From Synanceia verrucosa (taxonomy: Eukaryota > Chordata > Actinopteri > Perciformes > Synanceiidae), in NCBI GenBank assembly GCA_029721515.1, contig CM056561.1:12560001-12624000 (forward strand): 64,000 nt of DNA, read 5' to 3'. Numbering within the stretch: the first letter of the stretch is position 1; each line of letters begins with the position of its first letter. The notes beneath the pieces were generated by a model. That model saw nothing but the letters and a program-made list of their open reading frames with translations, was not told where the DNA came from and ran no database searches. Made by a program: the position numbers and the translations under genes. Positions 23,380 to 35,879 of the stretch are shown piece after piece.

Positions 23380-23850
23380 GTGTGTAGGATTGTGGCCAAA
23401 ACTGGTACTACAATCACTTTCAAATTACTGTAGAGCGGTGTCTCCGCTTTCCCTCTCCCCTGACTAGAGGTTGCCAGCTCAGCTGCAGGCTTCAACAGGA
23501 ATGGAAAGTGTTACAGTGAATGAAAAGCAACCACCTTAGAAGGAGTGAAATGTGCCAGAGGAGAGCTGTGGAGGGACGTGGTAAAGTGAGCGGAGCTCCC
23601 GGGCGGTGGCCGGGTGTATGCTGTGATAGTGCTGCTGCCCGTCCGCTTTCAGCCGTCTCCATCTTTCAAAGGCATCTCCTATACAAATCCTTGTTTTATT
23701 TCAGACTTTGTCATGACGTATTTCGGATTCATAACAAGGTCTTTTAGGTTTCGTAGACATTAGACATTATTTATCCGACACGTTCGTAGCTGCAGCTGTG
23801 GTAACTAGAGCAGAGCTGGCAACCCGGTCAACGCTACTGACTTGGTGATT
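23380..23850. repeat. Probable interspersed repeat with partial inverted arms
   Basis: A CpG-richer island in AT-rich DNA. GGTTGCCAGCTC near 23470 is mirrored by GAGCTGGCAACC near 23815, suggesting a non-autonomous DNA element. The termini were not resolved. No coding frame is convincing. Confidence 0.4.
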
Positions 23851-23989
23851 GGGAGATAGGTGGAGGGTTGGTGCATCAGACCAAAACACAGCATGACAAG
23901 ATCAACATCAGTTGAGGGCTGCAATTTGGCTTTTTAAATGAGAATATCCTGGCTGGACTACTGTTACTACTGTCAGTGATATCATCCAT

Positions 23990-24375
23990 CCATCCATTTT
24001 CTACCGCTTATCCTCATAGGGTACCACAGTGTACCATCTTCTGATGGCTACTTCCAGAAGGATAATTTTCCATGTTGAAAAGCTCATATCATCATGACAA
24101 TGAGTTCACCACAATCCAATGGCCTCCACAGTCACTAGATCTCAATCCAATACAGTACCTTTGGTATGGTGATATTCGCATTACAGATGTGCATCAATAA
24201 ATCTGAAGCAACTACAGTATCTGATGCTATCACGTCAACATAGTCCACAATCTCTGAGGAATGTTTCCAAAACCTTGTTGAAAGTATACCACAAAGAATC
24301 AAGTCGGTTCTGAGGGCAAAAGTGGGTCCAACCTTTTACTAACAAGGTGTACCTAATAAAGTGGCCGATGATTGT
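23990..24375 (+). mobile_element. SINE tail followed by Tc1-like transposon 3' remnant
   Basis: At 23990-24020 lies the tail of the tRNA-derived SINE family (CCATCCATTTTCTACCGC). From about 24025 the DNA reads as the end of a Tc1-like transposase in broken frames: QWPPQS-DLNPIQYLWYGDI, with the third catalytic acid replaced by Q in this copy, then an ECFQNLVES motif. It ends in GTGTACCTAATAAAGTGGCC, a known teleost Tc1 terminus. The 5' half is missing. Confidence 0.75.
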
Positions 24376-25219
24376 ATGTCTTACAGGCCGGTTGTCACAC
24401 TACCTGTGTAAGCCATAGTCAGCGCTTTGGGACTACTGTGTCAGAGTTGCAAAGTAGACTATGGCCTGCTGCTGGATTCAGACTGATCTGTGGCTGGTGT
24501 GTCTCTTCACTATTTTACAAAACTGTGAGAGAAAAGGCCAAGACACCAGTGTCCTCATTGTGAATGATGGTAAGGTGTGTTCCACGGTTATATTAACAGT
24601 TGATGAGATGGAGGGGGAAATCCTAATTTTCTGTTCACGTTCTCCTCCTCACCCCATCCTCCCAGCTGGGCACACAGGACTAAGAGTGAGGATAAAAATG
24701 TTTCATCTTCCTTAGTCTCTCATCTGCTGTGCACTGGAGTGTGCTCCTCAGTCTGACATGGTGCTATTTGTTTTACCATTAGCTTTGTTTGTGTACTGTC
24801 TCCAGAAGCTAGCGTTTCACTTTGCAGCACACACGGTACTGCTATTTGGACACACGAAGAATCTTGGTGAAAACAAAAACAAATCCTTTTCGGAATGATG
24901 TCGGTCAACATTATAATGGATTGATACTAGCAGTGAACCTTAAAGACTGCTGTACAAGTTTTGCTTTGTTATATTTTTGTTATATTTTGTTTCAGTTTTG
25001 TCCCATATGCAGGCAGCAGGCAGACTGATGACAATCAAATGGTTAATAACAAAAAACACGTGGCTTAAATTCACAAGACAGAGAGGCAAACCAAACCAAA
25101 ACATCAGGGAAGCTAAGACGGGAGCAACACATATTTCACTGGAAACAACACATTAATTGTGGAGTTATAAATAGTAAAAGACTAACTAGGGGAGTATCAA
25201 AATCAGCTCAAGACTGCTC
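24376..25219. other. Intergenic, nothing recognised
   Basis: Mixed-composition DNA with short overlapping frames on both strands and no family resemblance that I can support. Confidence 0.5.
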
Positions 25220-25640
25220 AAGTCCTGCACAGACCAGCTGTGCAGGATAGTAGTCTGAAGCTAGGGAGGGTATCAGAGCTATGGAAGACAGCTTGCCTGG
25301 TACCAGTGCCAAAAACTCCCTCACCCAAGGATTTCAACAGCTACAGGCCAGTGGCACAAACATCACAGCAAATGAAGACCTTGGAGAGGATGGTCCTCGG
25401 TCATTTTCAACCCCTTGTGAGACACTGAATCCGCTGCAGATGATGGATACGCTGCAGTTTGCTTACCAGCCTGGCATCGGGATGGATGATGCTGTCATCT
25501 ACCTTCTTCAGAGGTCCCTCTCTCATCGGGAAAAGGCTGGGTCCACTGTGAGAATCATGTTTTTGATTTCTCCAGTGCCTTCAACACCATCCAGCCCATG
25601 AGGGACAAGTTGGAGCACCTTCTTACTACCTGGATTATGG
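25220..25640 (+). mobile_element. Non-LTR retrotransposon reverse-transcriptase fragment
   Basis: Several frames together read as reverse transcriptase block 0-2: VSELWKTACLVPVPKTPSPK, YRPVAQTS, LNPLQMMDTLQFAYQPGIG, DDAVIYLLQRSLSHREKAGS and FDFSSAFNTIQP. Frameshifts break it at least twice. The downstream catalytic YADD block is absent. The tail of a similar element follows at 26575. Confidence 0.8.
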
Positions 25641-26574
25641 ATTACCTCACCAACCATCCATAGTACATACAGTATATGAGTTCAGTTAAACATCAGAAGT
25701 AATATACTAATTAGCTTCAGAACGCCCACGCTTCCTTTTAGGTGAAGGCTACTGATTTAAGTTTTAGCATGCTACCTCAAATAGAAAGGGAAGGGGAAAG
25801 AAGGGGTTTGTGGCTCCAGGCGATTAGAAGGGAAAATACCGATGGGAAATTGTGGGAACCTGTATCTAAATATGTGTACGTCTGCGGGAAACATTTCGTC
25901 ACAGGTTAGTAGTTAAAGTCAGCTGATGTCCGATGTTAAAGACATTTAATCTAATAATGAAGGAATGAATGAAACTATGGGAACTACTCAGATTAGTTGG
26001 TGATTACGTTTCATAATTCAGCTCCGAGTGATGAGCTTAATTAGCCTGCAACATCTGCTTATCATGGATGAAAATATATTGTTTTGGTGCCCTCATCTTT
26101 ATTCATCATTCATTCATTGCGTAACAAACTCAGCATGAGTTATCATCAGATTAACATCATTGGTTCATAAAACACACATTCGATTATTATCATTCAAGTG
26201 CTTTGTTTTATTTAAGTGCTTTTCATGAGTGAGGTGAAAAAGGAGGAGGAGGAAAAAAAATACTTATAGTTTAATAGCCCCACACCACGGACACTGCAAA
26301 ACAAAAATGTGCACCAGGAAAAAATCCCTGAAAAAATAGAAACACAAAAAAAACCCAGTCTTTATCCAAAGTCCACAAAAATAAATATAAATACTAGTCC
26401 AAGACCAACACGGAAATCCAAGGATTACGGCAAGACGTCTTTTCAATTCCCACAAGCAAAAAAGAGAAAAAAAGGCTCCATCTCACCTCCTGGATGATGG
26501 GTCAGTATAGCATGAGATGGAGCCCTTCTTTTTTTTGTTTATGGGGAATAACGCACACATGGTGTGGAAATACA

Positions 26575-27245
26575 AGACTTTGCCTTGAACTTCTATTTTC
26601 TGATGCCACCTACATCCTCAAAAAGGCCAACTGTTACACCCACCCTCTGCAAGCGACATCAACACCCCTGGAGAGCTCGTTCAGTGAGAGGCCTCTTCAT
26701 CTGCGGTGTCTAACGGAGAGAAACAGTTTCACAGGTCTTTCGTTCCGGCAGTGGTCAGACTGTACAAACAGCACCGCTCCCAGGAACCACTCACACCACA
26801 ATGGACATAATGCAATAAAACATGGAGAGCTACAACTCTCTCAATGTGCAATAGTTTTTATTTTAATATTTTACTCTCTGTGATATTACTGTTTCAGTTT
26901 TTCATTCTCAACAAGTTTTATAATTGGTCCATCTTGTTCATTTATACTGTATAGCACTTAACTGTATAGCACAGATTATAGTCTATTGTATGTTTTAAAC
27001 ATTTTTACAGTTACCTGTATATACCACGGATCAGTTTCAACATGTGCCTACTGCTATTGATATTTCACTACTATTACCACTGTTGACTAATTATTTTGAA
27101 ACATTTATTTTTCTACTTAGTCTTGTCTTGTTTACAAATGTTCTCTTGTGTTTTTTATATAGGCCCTTATGCTCTTGCACTATCCATTTGCTACTGTGAC
27201 ATGTAAATTTCCTGATTGGTGGGACAAATAAAGGTTCATCTTATC
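26575..27245 (+). mobile_element. Non-LTR retrotransposon 3' end
   Basis: The C-terminal remnant LESSFSERPLHLRCLTER then DCTNSTAPRNHSHHNGHN is typical of the last residues of a teleost LINE. A 3' UTR of about 400 bp follows and ends AATAAAGGTTCATCTTATCT. It may be the 3' part of the element at 25220, since the orientation is the same, with about 930 bp of unrelated DNA between (25641-26574, where I see no gene). Confidence 0.7.
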
Positions 27246-28021
27246 TTAATAACAGATGAGGTGAGTGCAGGAAAAAATAGGGGCTGTAGAAATTGATCAG
27301 GAAATAAACAGGAAATAAAACCATGACAAATTTACAATGTTAATGTCGAAATCTGGGAGAAAAAAAAATGTCTTTCAAAATATAATTGATAATGCTGTTT
27401 AGTTGTTGGAACATAGTTTTGTATTGTTTTGAGGCAGATTTGTGTGATGTTGATGAATGTGTGTAACATACACAGTTTCCATTCAACGTAATCATTTGGA
27501 TTCAGCCTTTTTGTCTCAGTAATTCATGCTGCACTATATTCCTGCTAGTTGCCCTTATTTTGTCATAATTGTTGTTTATACCTTTGCTGCTCCTGTGACA
27601 ATGTATTTGACAAAGGTTTTACAAGTAAAATTTTCTCTACAGAAAGGTACAGCTTAAGATAAATGAGAAATGTGTGTATGTGTATTTGTATGGTTTTGCT
27701 CAAAGATGCTTGAACAGGTTAGCAGATGTTCATGCAGTTTGATCACACAGAACAAAAGACCCTTACACACTTCACATTCCAAAGCAAGACATCTTTATTA
27801 GGTATTTCCAGTTATCCTCTGTCACTTACACCTTTTGCTGCACACACTGAAATGTGTCCTGATAATCCTCATTCATCCTCAGTAATCACAACACATAAAG
27901 CCCTTTCAAATTACAAATCTGGTTGGCACCCAAATAATTGCACACTCAGACTCTGAGTATGACAGAGTCTTTACAGGCTTACAGAGAGTTGACATGTCAA
28001 CCATTCATAACCCACGGAATA

Positions 28022-29180
28022 TACACTATATTGCCAAAAGTATTCGCTCATCTGCCTTGACTCGCATATGAATTTAAGCGACATCCCATTCCTAATCCAT
28101 AGAGTTCAATATGACGTCGGTCCACCCTTTGCAGCTATAACAGCTTCAATTCTTCTGGAAGGCTGTCCGCAAGGTTTAGGAGTGTGTTTATGGGAATTTT
28201 TGACCATTCTTCCAGAAGCGTATTTGTGAGGTCACACCGCTCTAAGTCATCCCAAAGGTGTTCTATCGGGTTAAGGTCAGGACTCTGTGCATGCATCCAT
28301 GTCTTAATGGACCTTGCTTTGTGCACTGGTGCACCGTCATGTTGGAAGAGGAAGGGGCCAGCTCCAAACTGTTCCCACAAAGTTGGGGGCACAGAATAGT
28401 CCAAAATGTCTTGGTATGCTGAAGCATTCAGAATTCCTTTCACTGGAACTAAGGGGCCAAGCCCAGCTCCTGAAAAACAACCCCACACCATAATCCCCCC
28501 TCCACCAAACTTTACACTTGGCACAATGCAGTCCGACAAGTATCGTTCTCCTGGCAACCACCAAGCCCAGACTCGTCCATCAGATTGCCAGATGGAGAAG
28601 TGTGATTCATTACTCCAGAGAATGCATCTCCACTGCTCTAGAGTCCAGTAGCGGCGTGCTTTACACCACACTTTGCATTGCACTTGGTGATGTATGGCTT
28701 GGATGCAGCTGCTTGGCCATGAAAACCCATTCCATGAAGCTCTCTGCACACTGTTCTTGAGCTAATCTGAAGGCCACATGAAGTTTGGAGGTCTGTAGCG
28801 ATTGACTCTGCAGAAAGTTGGCGACCTCTTCGCACTATGCGCCTCAGCACGTCAGTTTACGTGGCCTACCACTTCATTACTGAGTTGCTGTCGTTCCCAA
28901 ACACTTCCACGTTCTTATAATACAGCTGACAGTTGACTGTGGAATATTTAGGAGCGAGGAAATATCACAACTGGATTTGTTGCACAGGTGGCATCCTATC
29001 ACAGTTCCACGCTGGAATTCACTGAGCTCCTGAGAGCGACCCAGTCTTTCACAAATGTTTGTAAAAGCAGTCTGCATGCGTAGGTGCTTGATTTTATACA
29101 CATGTGGCCATGGAAGTGATTGGAACACCTGATTTTGATTATTTGGATGGGTGAGGGAATACTTTTGGCAATATAGTGTA
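28022..29180 (-). mobile_element. Tc1-like transposon, copy A2 (internally deleted)
   Basis: 1,159 bp with the same TACACTATATTGCC termini as copy A1 at 8080, in the same orientation, but about 93 bp shorter. Two deletions are visible relative to A1: one near 28230-28245 (the TSVCNLTN region) and one near 28290-28300, which removes the segment just before the AQSPDLNP motif. DNA at 27250-28021 to its left shows no gene. Confidence 0.92.
28135..29098 (-). pseudogene. Tc1-like transposase remnant, copy A2
   Basis: Three overlapping frames (about 28877-29098, 28638-28850 and 28135-28749) carry the same helix-turn-helix (ELSEFQRGTVIGCHLCNK), FGGGGIMVWGCFSGAGLGPL and FQHDGAPVHKARSIKTW blocks as copy A1. 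LNPIEHLWDDLE is present, but the deletion shortens the spacing between the second and third catalytic acids. Several indels and the deletions make this non-functional. Confidence 0.88.
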
Positions 29181-29768
29181 CCAGAACTGATTGATATACA
29201 GCCCGAAATCATTGCTCTTTTGAGGGAATTCATGTTTGCATATCCTTCCAGGGGGAAGGCAAAGACTGGTTTGTAGAGTAGAAGGGGCATTCACATTCTA
29301 AATCAAGTGAAAAACAATTACTGAAACAACAAATTGGCCTTTGAGGGTGAACTGGCCAAGTCACAGTATGTCAACAGTACCAGCTGATCATGTGATCCAA
29401 GATGATCTTCACCAGACAAATAACAGATTTACATATTGTGACAAAAACACAGACAAGATATGATTGAGTTTCCATGTCATCAGGTTGAAACAAAAACATT
29501 TGGAAGATATGTCCATCTTATATCCTACTGTTGAAGGGATGCATAACTATGCTCATCATATTTGAAACCATATAGAATATGATGCTGGTTTCCATGAAAA
29601 ACATAAAAATACATTGTGGAAAGAGCCCAAAAAAGCCCTAAGAGCAGAGACCAATCAAGTGAGAGGAATTGGAGGAGGGACTGATTCGCAGCAAATGTAA
29701 CTGCAGCAGCCACTTTTCAAATCCTTTGTGCACACCAGGGCTGGGACTGCTCGGTTCCCTGTGGCTCT

Positions 29769-30563
29769 GGGGTGCATTTCCCAAAACGTTTGTTGTTAAC
29801 TTCCTTATTTACTTCGAATGATGGATCTATGTGTTTCCCCAACAGTATCGGCCAAACAAAGCAACTTCCAATGTTTACAACTAACATAGTACGATGCATC
29901 GTTGAATGAAGCAAAAGCTTACTTGGAATATTGCATCGTAAATTGCATCGGGAAGTTGTGTTGTTCTAACAAATAGCATGGAGCTGTTGTTAAAGGTTTG
30001 TTCAGGTGACATCATGTCTTCTTGTTGGGGCTTGAAATGTCAGAAGTGGGCACCCTGTGATGCATGATCCCCACCTACAGCATGAATGAAGGATGTCAAT
30101 TTAACTTTCACCTCACAGTTAAGGTGGAAAGATGAAAGTTATGTTTTAAAAACAAATGTTTGTGTAGCCCTAGAAGTTTCAAGTTACAACTTTGATAGCC
30201 TACTATTAAATAATTGTATTAAGATTTCGAAGGGGAAGTTGGATTGCTGCAGTTAAACATGTGGTGCTGCAAGGTTTATAACCATGACATTTTGTTGTAT
30301 CATGTTTAGGTTAGGTTTTGTGTGACCAGCAATTGATGAACAAGTGATGTTAAATATTGCAAAAACACAACTCAGTAATCGAATACAATGTCAGAAATTT
30401 TATTAGGTTACATGGCATCTGCCAGCAAAACTAAAACATCTTATCACCCTCAGCAGGATTTGAACCCATGCCTTACTGAATACCACACTGAGACCCATGC
30501 TCAAACCACTCATACTACTATGGTTCCATGCTAACTTCTCTCGCTGTTTGGGAAATGCACCCC
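29769..30563. mobile_element. Terminal-inverted-repeat element (795 bp) with tRNA-like insert
   Basis: The ends GGGGTGCATTTCCCAAA at 29769 and the mirrored TTTGGGAAATGCACCCC ending at 30563 make a 17-bp perfect inverted repeat, a terminus seen in abundant teleost MITEs. No transposase frame is present. Near the right end, on the minus strand, is a tRNA-like promoter (A-box-like TAGTATGAGTGGTTTGAGC at 30500-30518, B box GGTTCAAATCC at 30457-30467). The superfamily is not assigned. Confidence 0.8.
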
Positions 30564-30709
30564 TGGTAGGATGGACTTTTAACATTGTTTTATACTCGTG
30601 TTAGCATTTTAATTGTAATTGCTTGTGTCCTGAGGTATTTGTATTTTAATGATTTTAATTGTGTTTGCCTAACATTGCTTTTAGGACTGACTTGACATAT
30701 ATGTAAATA

Positions 30710-32318
30710 TACAGTCATGGAAAAAATTATTAGACCACCCTTGTTTTCTTCAATTTCTTGTTCATTCTAATATCTGGTACCACTAAACATATAATACAAT
30801 GAACACAACAAAAAATGCAGCTGGTCACATAATACTTTATGTCCTATTTGACATTCTTAAGCTTAATTGATTCCCAGGGTATATAAGAGGCCATTTCATG
30901 TCACAAGCAGCACTGCACATGCAAAGGCCTAGAGTGGTTTCCTGCTTACATTCAAGCCGTAGCACAACTCAGAAGTTGTCAGCTCTCACATAATGCCTAA
31001 AACAAAAGAATTATGTGAAGCAACAAAGGCAGCCATCTTGGCACTGCTGGAAATTGGCATGAGTGAGAGACAGGTAGCGAAAAACTGAAGATCTCCAAGA
31101 CAGCCATTCATTACAACAAAAAACAAGCTGAACATGGCACTACCAAATTGCTACCTGGCCGTGGGCAGGAAACGCTCTTTCTACCCCACGAGATGACCGT
31201 GCATTCATCCGTTCCTGTGTCAGGAATCGTCGTCAGACCTCCAGGGACCTTAAAAATGAGTGGGCACTGTCGAGAAATGTGACTTGCTCGGCAAGGACAG
31301 TTCGAAACCGACTTGTTGAAGCTGGTTTGAAGTCACACAGAGCACGCAAGAAGCCCTTCATCAATGAAAGGCAGAGGAAGGCCCGGTTACTCTTTGCTCG
31401 AGACCACAAGGATTGGACTGTTGATGATTGGGCTAAGGTTCTCTTCAGTGATGAATCCAATTTTGAATTGATGCCCACTCCAGCCAACTTACTGGTTAGG
31501 AGGAAGCCTGGAGAAGCTTACAACCCAGACTGTCTTGCCCCTACAGTAAAACATGGGGTGGATCAGTCATGATCTGGGGTTGTTTCAGTCTGAGTGGAAC
31601 AGGGCAAATGCAATTGTGTGAAGGCCGAATGAACCAAGTCAAGTACAGGACTACCCTTGAAAACAGTCTTCTTCCATCAGCTGGAAAACTCTTTCCTGCC
31701 TCGAATGACTGGATTTTCCAACAAGACAATGCCCCTTGCCACACGGCAAGGTCAGTTAAAGCCTGGATGGAGAACCACAACATTCGCACCATGCCTTGGC
31801 CTGCTCAATCACCAGATCTTAATCCATTTGAAAACCTGTGGAAAATCATCAAACTCAAAATGGAGAACCACAAGCCCAAAAACAAAGAAAATTTGTTTGA
31901 ATTTGTCCAACAGGAATGGGCTGCTGTGACAGCAGAACAATGTCAGAAGCTGGTGGAGAGCATGCCAAGACGCATGGCTGCAGTCATCAAAAACAATGGT
32001 TATGCAATCAAGTATTAACTCTTGTGTGTATCATGTGTTTAAAGCAAACAGAAAAGAAAACATGGAATGCTTAAAAGTAGTGTTTTTGGCGGTACAATGC
32101 CATAGCTATTGATGTAAGAATTTAAGTAATTTTGGTTATTATCAAGAAAACCATGGGAAATGAATAATCCTTAGTTCTTAAATTAAACTCTCATGAGCTA
32201 TTTTTGTTGTTATCATTATAATTGTCCAAACAAATGTACCTTTAGTTGAGCCAGGCATTAAAATTAACAAGAAATTGAAGAAAACAAGGGTGGTCTAATA
32301 ATTTTTTCCATGACTGTA
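30710..32318 (+). mobile_element. Tc1-like transposon, copy B2
   Basis: 1,609 bp with TA duplications and the same inverted repeats of about 50 bp as copy B1 (15949-17556), in the opposite orientation. The spacing, UTR-like flanks and transposase all correspond. The flanking stretch 32319-33289 shows no gene. Confidence 0.95.
30992..32018 (+). pseudogene. Tc1-like DD34E transposase, copy B2, several frameshifts
   Basis: It starts at an ATG near 30992 with the same N-terminus as copy B1, but single-base indels near 31080 (a shortened A run) and 31163-31175 (one extra G and one extra C) disrupt the DNA-binding part. The frame is open again at 31279-31550 (LFSDESNFELMPTPANLLVR). A missing G in the G run near 31555 breaks it once more before the final frame at 31569-32018 with FQQDNAPCHTARS and LNPFENLW. 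Its defects differ from those of B1. Confidence 0.9.
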
Positions 32319-33289
32319 TATATGTACATATATTCGATTATTTGTTTGCGGAATTACAGGAGAAGCTTGGACAGATTCAGAAATTATGGTTAATCTAATT
32401 TTAAAAATATGTCTGACTATTAGGTACAACTGTGTTGTTAGTTTCCTTGATATTTTTTTTTAATGGAGTTCTGTTTCATGTCTCTGGCAATGCATTTCAG
32501 GCAGTTTGTCTAAGTAGAGTGAGCTAACCCTGATTAATCACGTTAATGCACTAATTTTGACATCCCTAATTCAAACAAAAATATTAAAGGACAAATGAAC
32601 TTCAGGACCTGCACTGTATCCTAACCACATTGTATCCACTTGCAATCATGATCGTTGTCTGCTAATGATCAGCTTAATGTGACCAGTTCACGAATATTAA
32701 TCCACACTGGGAATAAGAGAAAACCCCAGTTCTAAACTTTAAAACATGCAGGCAGCTCGCTGAGGTCAGTGCTGTCACCTCCAGGAAGCTCCATACTGCG
32801 TGAAAATGCAGTGCAGCCAGGCACTGCAGCTGAGGCACAAAATACACCGGGCTGCCCTCCAGACGTCAGAGCCTGATATCTGTCAAATGTCACAGGTTTG
32901 GATGGTAAATGTGTTTTTTGTTGTGCCCTGACACCTTTTTGGTTGTGGTAAACTATATGATATGGACATACAGATGTGGAATATGTAGACAAATTATGAT
33001 AAATGATTGTCATGAGTATTCACACTTGTTAATCTTCCTAATGTTAATTATTATTGTTATTTTTCTTCTGCCAGGTTTTGGTGCTTCACTTGTGCCACAG
33101 CTTTGAGCCCACAGGGCCTTCATAAAACATATTCAAAGTGTTAATTGTCATATAAGGATGAATTTCCCTGAAGAATGAAATTCATTCTTGTCTGTCACCA
33201 ATTAAAGCAAAATAATATAAATCTGAAGTACAAAATAAATCAAAATAGAAATATTTTAAAAGCTCCTTGCTTTGAGTGCTTTGCTTGCT

Positions 33290-33465
33290 GTGAGTGATCA
33301 GTCACTAAGAAGACTGTTAAAAATGGGTCAGCTCGATCTTAGAATTCCTTTTTAGTGAAAGAGCTTCTTAACCTAAGTGCGCATTTTTCTTTCATGGGAG
33401 CCCAAAGAGCATTCCTAAGACACTCTTAGCGCTAAGAGCCTCTTAACTGAATCTGGGAAACGTGG
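33290..33465. repeat. Probable teleost MITE fragment
   Basis: Contains TCTTAGCGCTAAGAGCC, a 14-bp near-palindrome, followed by CTTAACTGAATCTGGGAAACG, which resembles the end of a common fish terminal-inverted-repeat element. Only one end was found. Confidence 0.4.
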
Positions 33466-34284
33466 CCATAGCTGGTCATTGTCAGAAACATCATGAGTAA
33501 AGTCAGTCAAATAAAATTATTTCTGAAAAGTCAACTTCTTCTTAAAAACTCAACATGACTAAGACAACCCCATAACTGTCTCAGAGTTGTTTCTCTATTT
33601 TCCACATAAATAGTACCGAATCACAGTTATTTCCCACAAAAGAAGAATATTATTAGTAAATTATGAACATGTAAACATTTAAACTAGGCTCTAAAGCTGT
33701 TAAAATATTAATATGATTCTGATGAAGAAATACTGAAATACTGGAGTCAGCCTAAAAAGTATCCACTGTGTCCAAGGTTTTAACAGTGGATACAAATTGT
33801 CAAGGACATGATCTCAACAATTATATATATGATTTTTACTGAAATATAATGTAGATAAAAATTAAACTTGCAAAATTATCTGAGGGTTTTTGAAGCCACT
33901 ATAGAGTATAGTGGCTATTGGTCATCTTAAGGCACTTCAGCTTTTGGCCATGGTTGCGGCTGCATACAACCAATGCATGTTATGCCATCTCTATATGGCA
34001 TTTGTTTACATATAGAAAAAAATAACTAGGCAGCCACAACATAATTAAACATATATATGAAGCATTCATTTATATTAACTATATGGTGTTATTAATGCTA
34101 ATTCTGTGTGCCCTGTTCTGTATATCTTTAAGTAAATTACATATCTAGTGGCCATCCTGAAACAAACCAATGATGGGATTGGAATGCCAATTATTTATAT
34201 TTTACTAGTAATATCTTTAGTTACTTGTACTTTACTTGAGTATTTCCATTTTCTGTTTTTTATACTTCTGCTATGTGCTCAGGT

Positions 34285-34400
34285 TTTGTTCATAGACTAT
34301 TGCTCAGCTTTTGATACAATCAACCACACAAGGCTTTGCTTGAAACGTTCACAGATGGAGCTGAACATCAACAAAACCAGTTAAGGTCAAATTCCTCAGG
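34285..34400 (+). mobile_element. Short LINE reverse-transcriptase fragment
   Basis: VLFIDYCSAFDTINH is the conserved reverse-transcriptase motif around the first catalytic aspartate, joined directly to MELNINKTS, which normally lies well downstream. The DNA between the two motifs is missing. DNA at 33470-34284 and 34401-35879 shows no gene. Confidence 0.65.
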
Positions 34401-35879
34401 ACTACAGTCTCCTCGTCCTTGAAATAGGAAGACAACCTCACCATCTCCCAAGAAAACTGACTAAAGACCACTCTTTTTAAGACTCTAACAAAATGTGTCA
34501 AAGATGTGTTAGATGTTACCATGTTACAGTCCTACATCTTTTTAATAACTTCATGGTATGGCATTTCTACAGCCTACAACAACAAATAAACAAAAAAAAA
34601 AACAAACAAACTGATGGACGGAGTTGTGTGCACAACTTCAAAAATAGTAAGCTTTTGTATTCCCCACTATTTTGAAGTTGAAAGTTTTCCAAAAAGGACT
34701 CCTCACAGAGTTTTGACCATTTGAGTCTGGAGTTCTTGGTTCTATTTTCAACTGAGCAGTCCTTCAAGTTAACCTGCAAAAATGCAGCATAATGACAGTT
34801 AGCTGGGTCATGACCAAGGTGTTTTTCAAATACAAATGGCTTGCTTTCTTAGATTCATGATGAAGAGTATTGAGAGAGTTTTGATCATAGAACATGCAAA
34901 TTATTGTAAAATCACCATGATCTGTCATTAACAAAATCATTTTTTCGTTATGAAAGCATACCTATACTTACATACATATACTGTACATGATAAAGCAAAA
35001 ATAAAATAAAAATCAATCAATCAAACTAGTTTAAGAAACTGTGAGCAAAGAAATAAACTGTAAGAGTGTGTATAACATATGATAAGTGTATCATGATGTA
35101 CAAAATGAAGCATTAGTTTCAGTGGAACAAAATGAAATAAAAAAACGTGATGAAGAATTTCAAATAGAAGATATGAAATATGAACATTTCAAACTCTCAC
35201 AATTGATCTTTCAGAAACCAAGATGTCAAGGCACTTACCCAACTGCTGCTCAGTTGAGGTCTTCATATAAACCGTGTCTTTGTAGCCCTTCTGGGTTGTT
35301 CTGGGTTGGGTCTGTCTTATAATGTGAAAAATTTACTTTACATTTTTTGCTATTATTTTCCACGAAAGCTCAGCTTCAGCAATGATTTATTTGACTAATT
35401 CCTTTGTTCATTGCTTGTTTCATCCTACGTAGTGTATTGCAGTGGGAAAAAAAAAAACATAAAAAAGATTTGTATTTGCCCTCTCTTGTCTAGTTTGACA
35501 ACTTATATATATATACTGTAATGTGCTCAGGGATGTTGACCCCTCAAAGCATAAAGTCCTCTTTTGGGCACATGTATAAAGATGAAGAAGATGGCAATTA
35601 AGTTGTGAATTCTGTTGTTGTGGTCCGATTTGTCCAATGTGCTGTCTGCCATGTCATGTCAAGGCTGTGATTCTGTGATTGTCTCCTCTGACACAATGAC
35701 CATCTCAAAGACAAAAAAATGTCTTGTAGTCTGATCTTGGTAGAAGTTACAGTTCACTTTTGGGTTGCCTGGCCACAAAAACAGTCTCCACCTGGATTTA
35801 ACTACGTAAGCAAATAGCCTCCCATTGAATAACAACTGTTTGGGTGATTATGTTTCAGCTGGCAATAAGATATTTAATC

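Noticed and set aside
30440..30530. A possible tRNA gene (A-box-like and B-box sequences).
   Set aside because: The flanking sequence does not form a believable acceptor stem and it lies inside a terminal-inverted-repeat element, so a tRNA-derived promoter relic is more likely.
35086..35322. A 78-codon frame with a glutamate/lysine-rich start.
   Set aside because: AT-rich DNA gives such frames by chance; no motif, and no start context or neighbour supports it.
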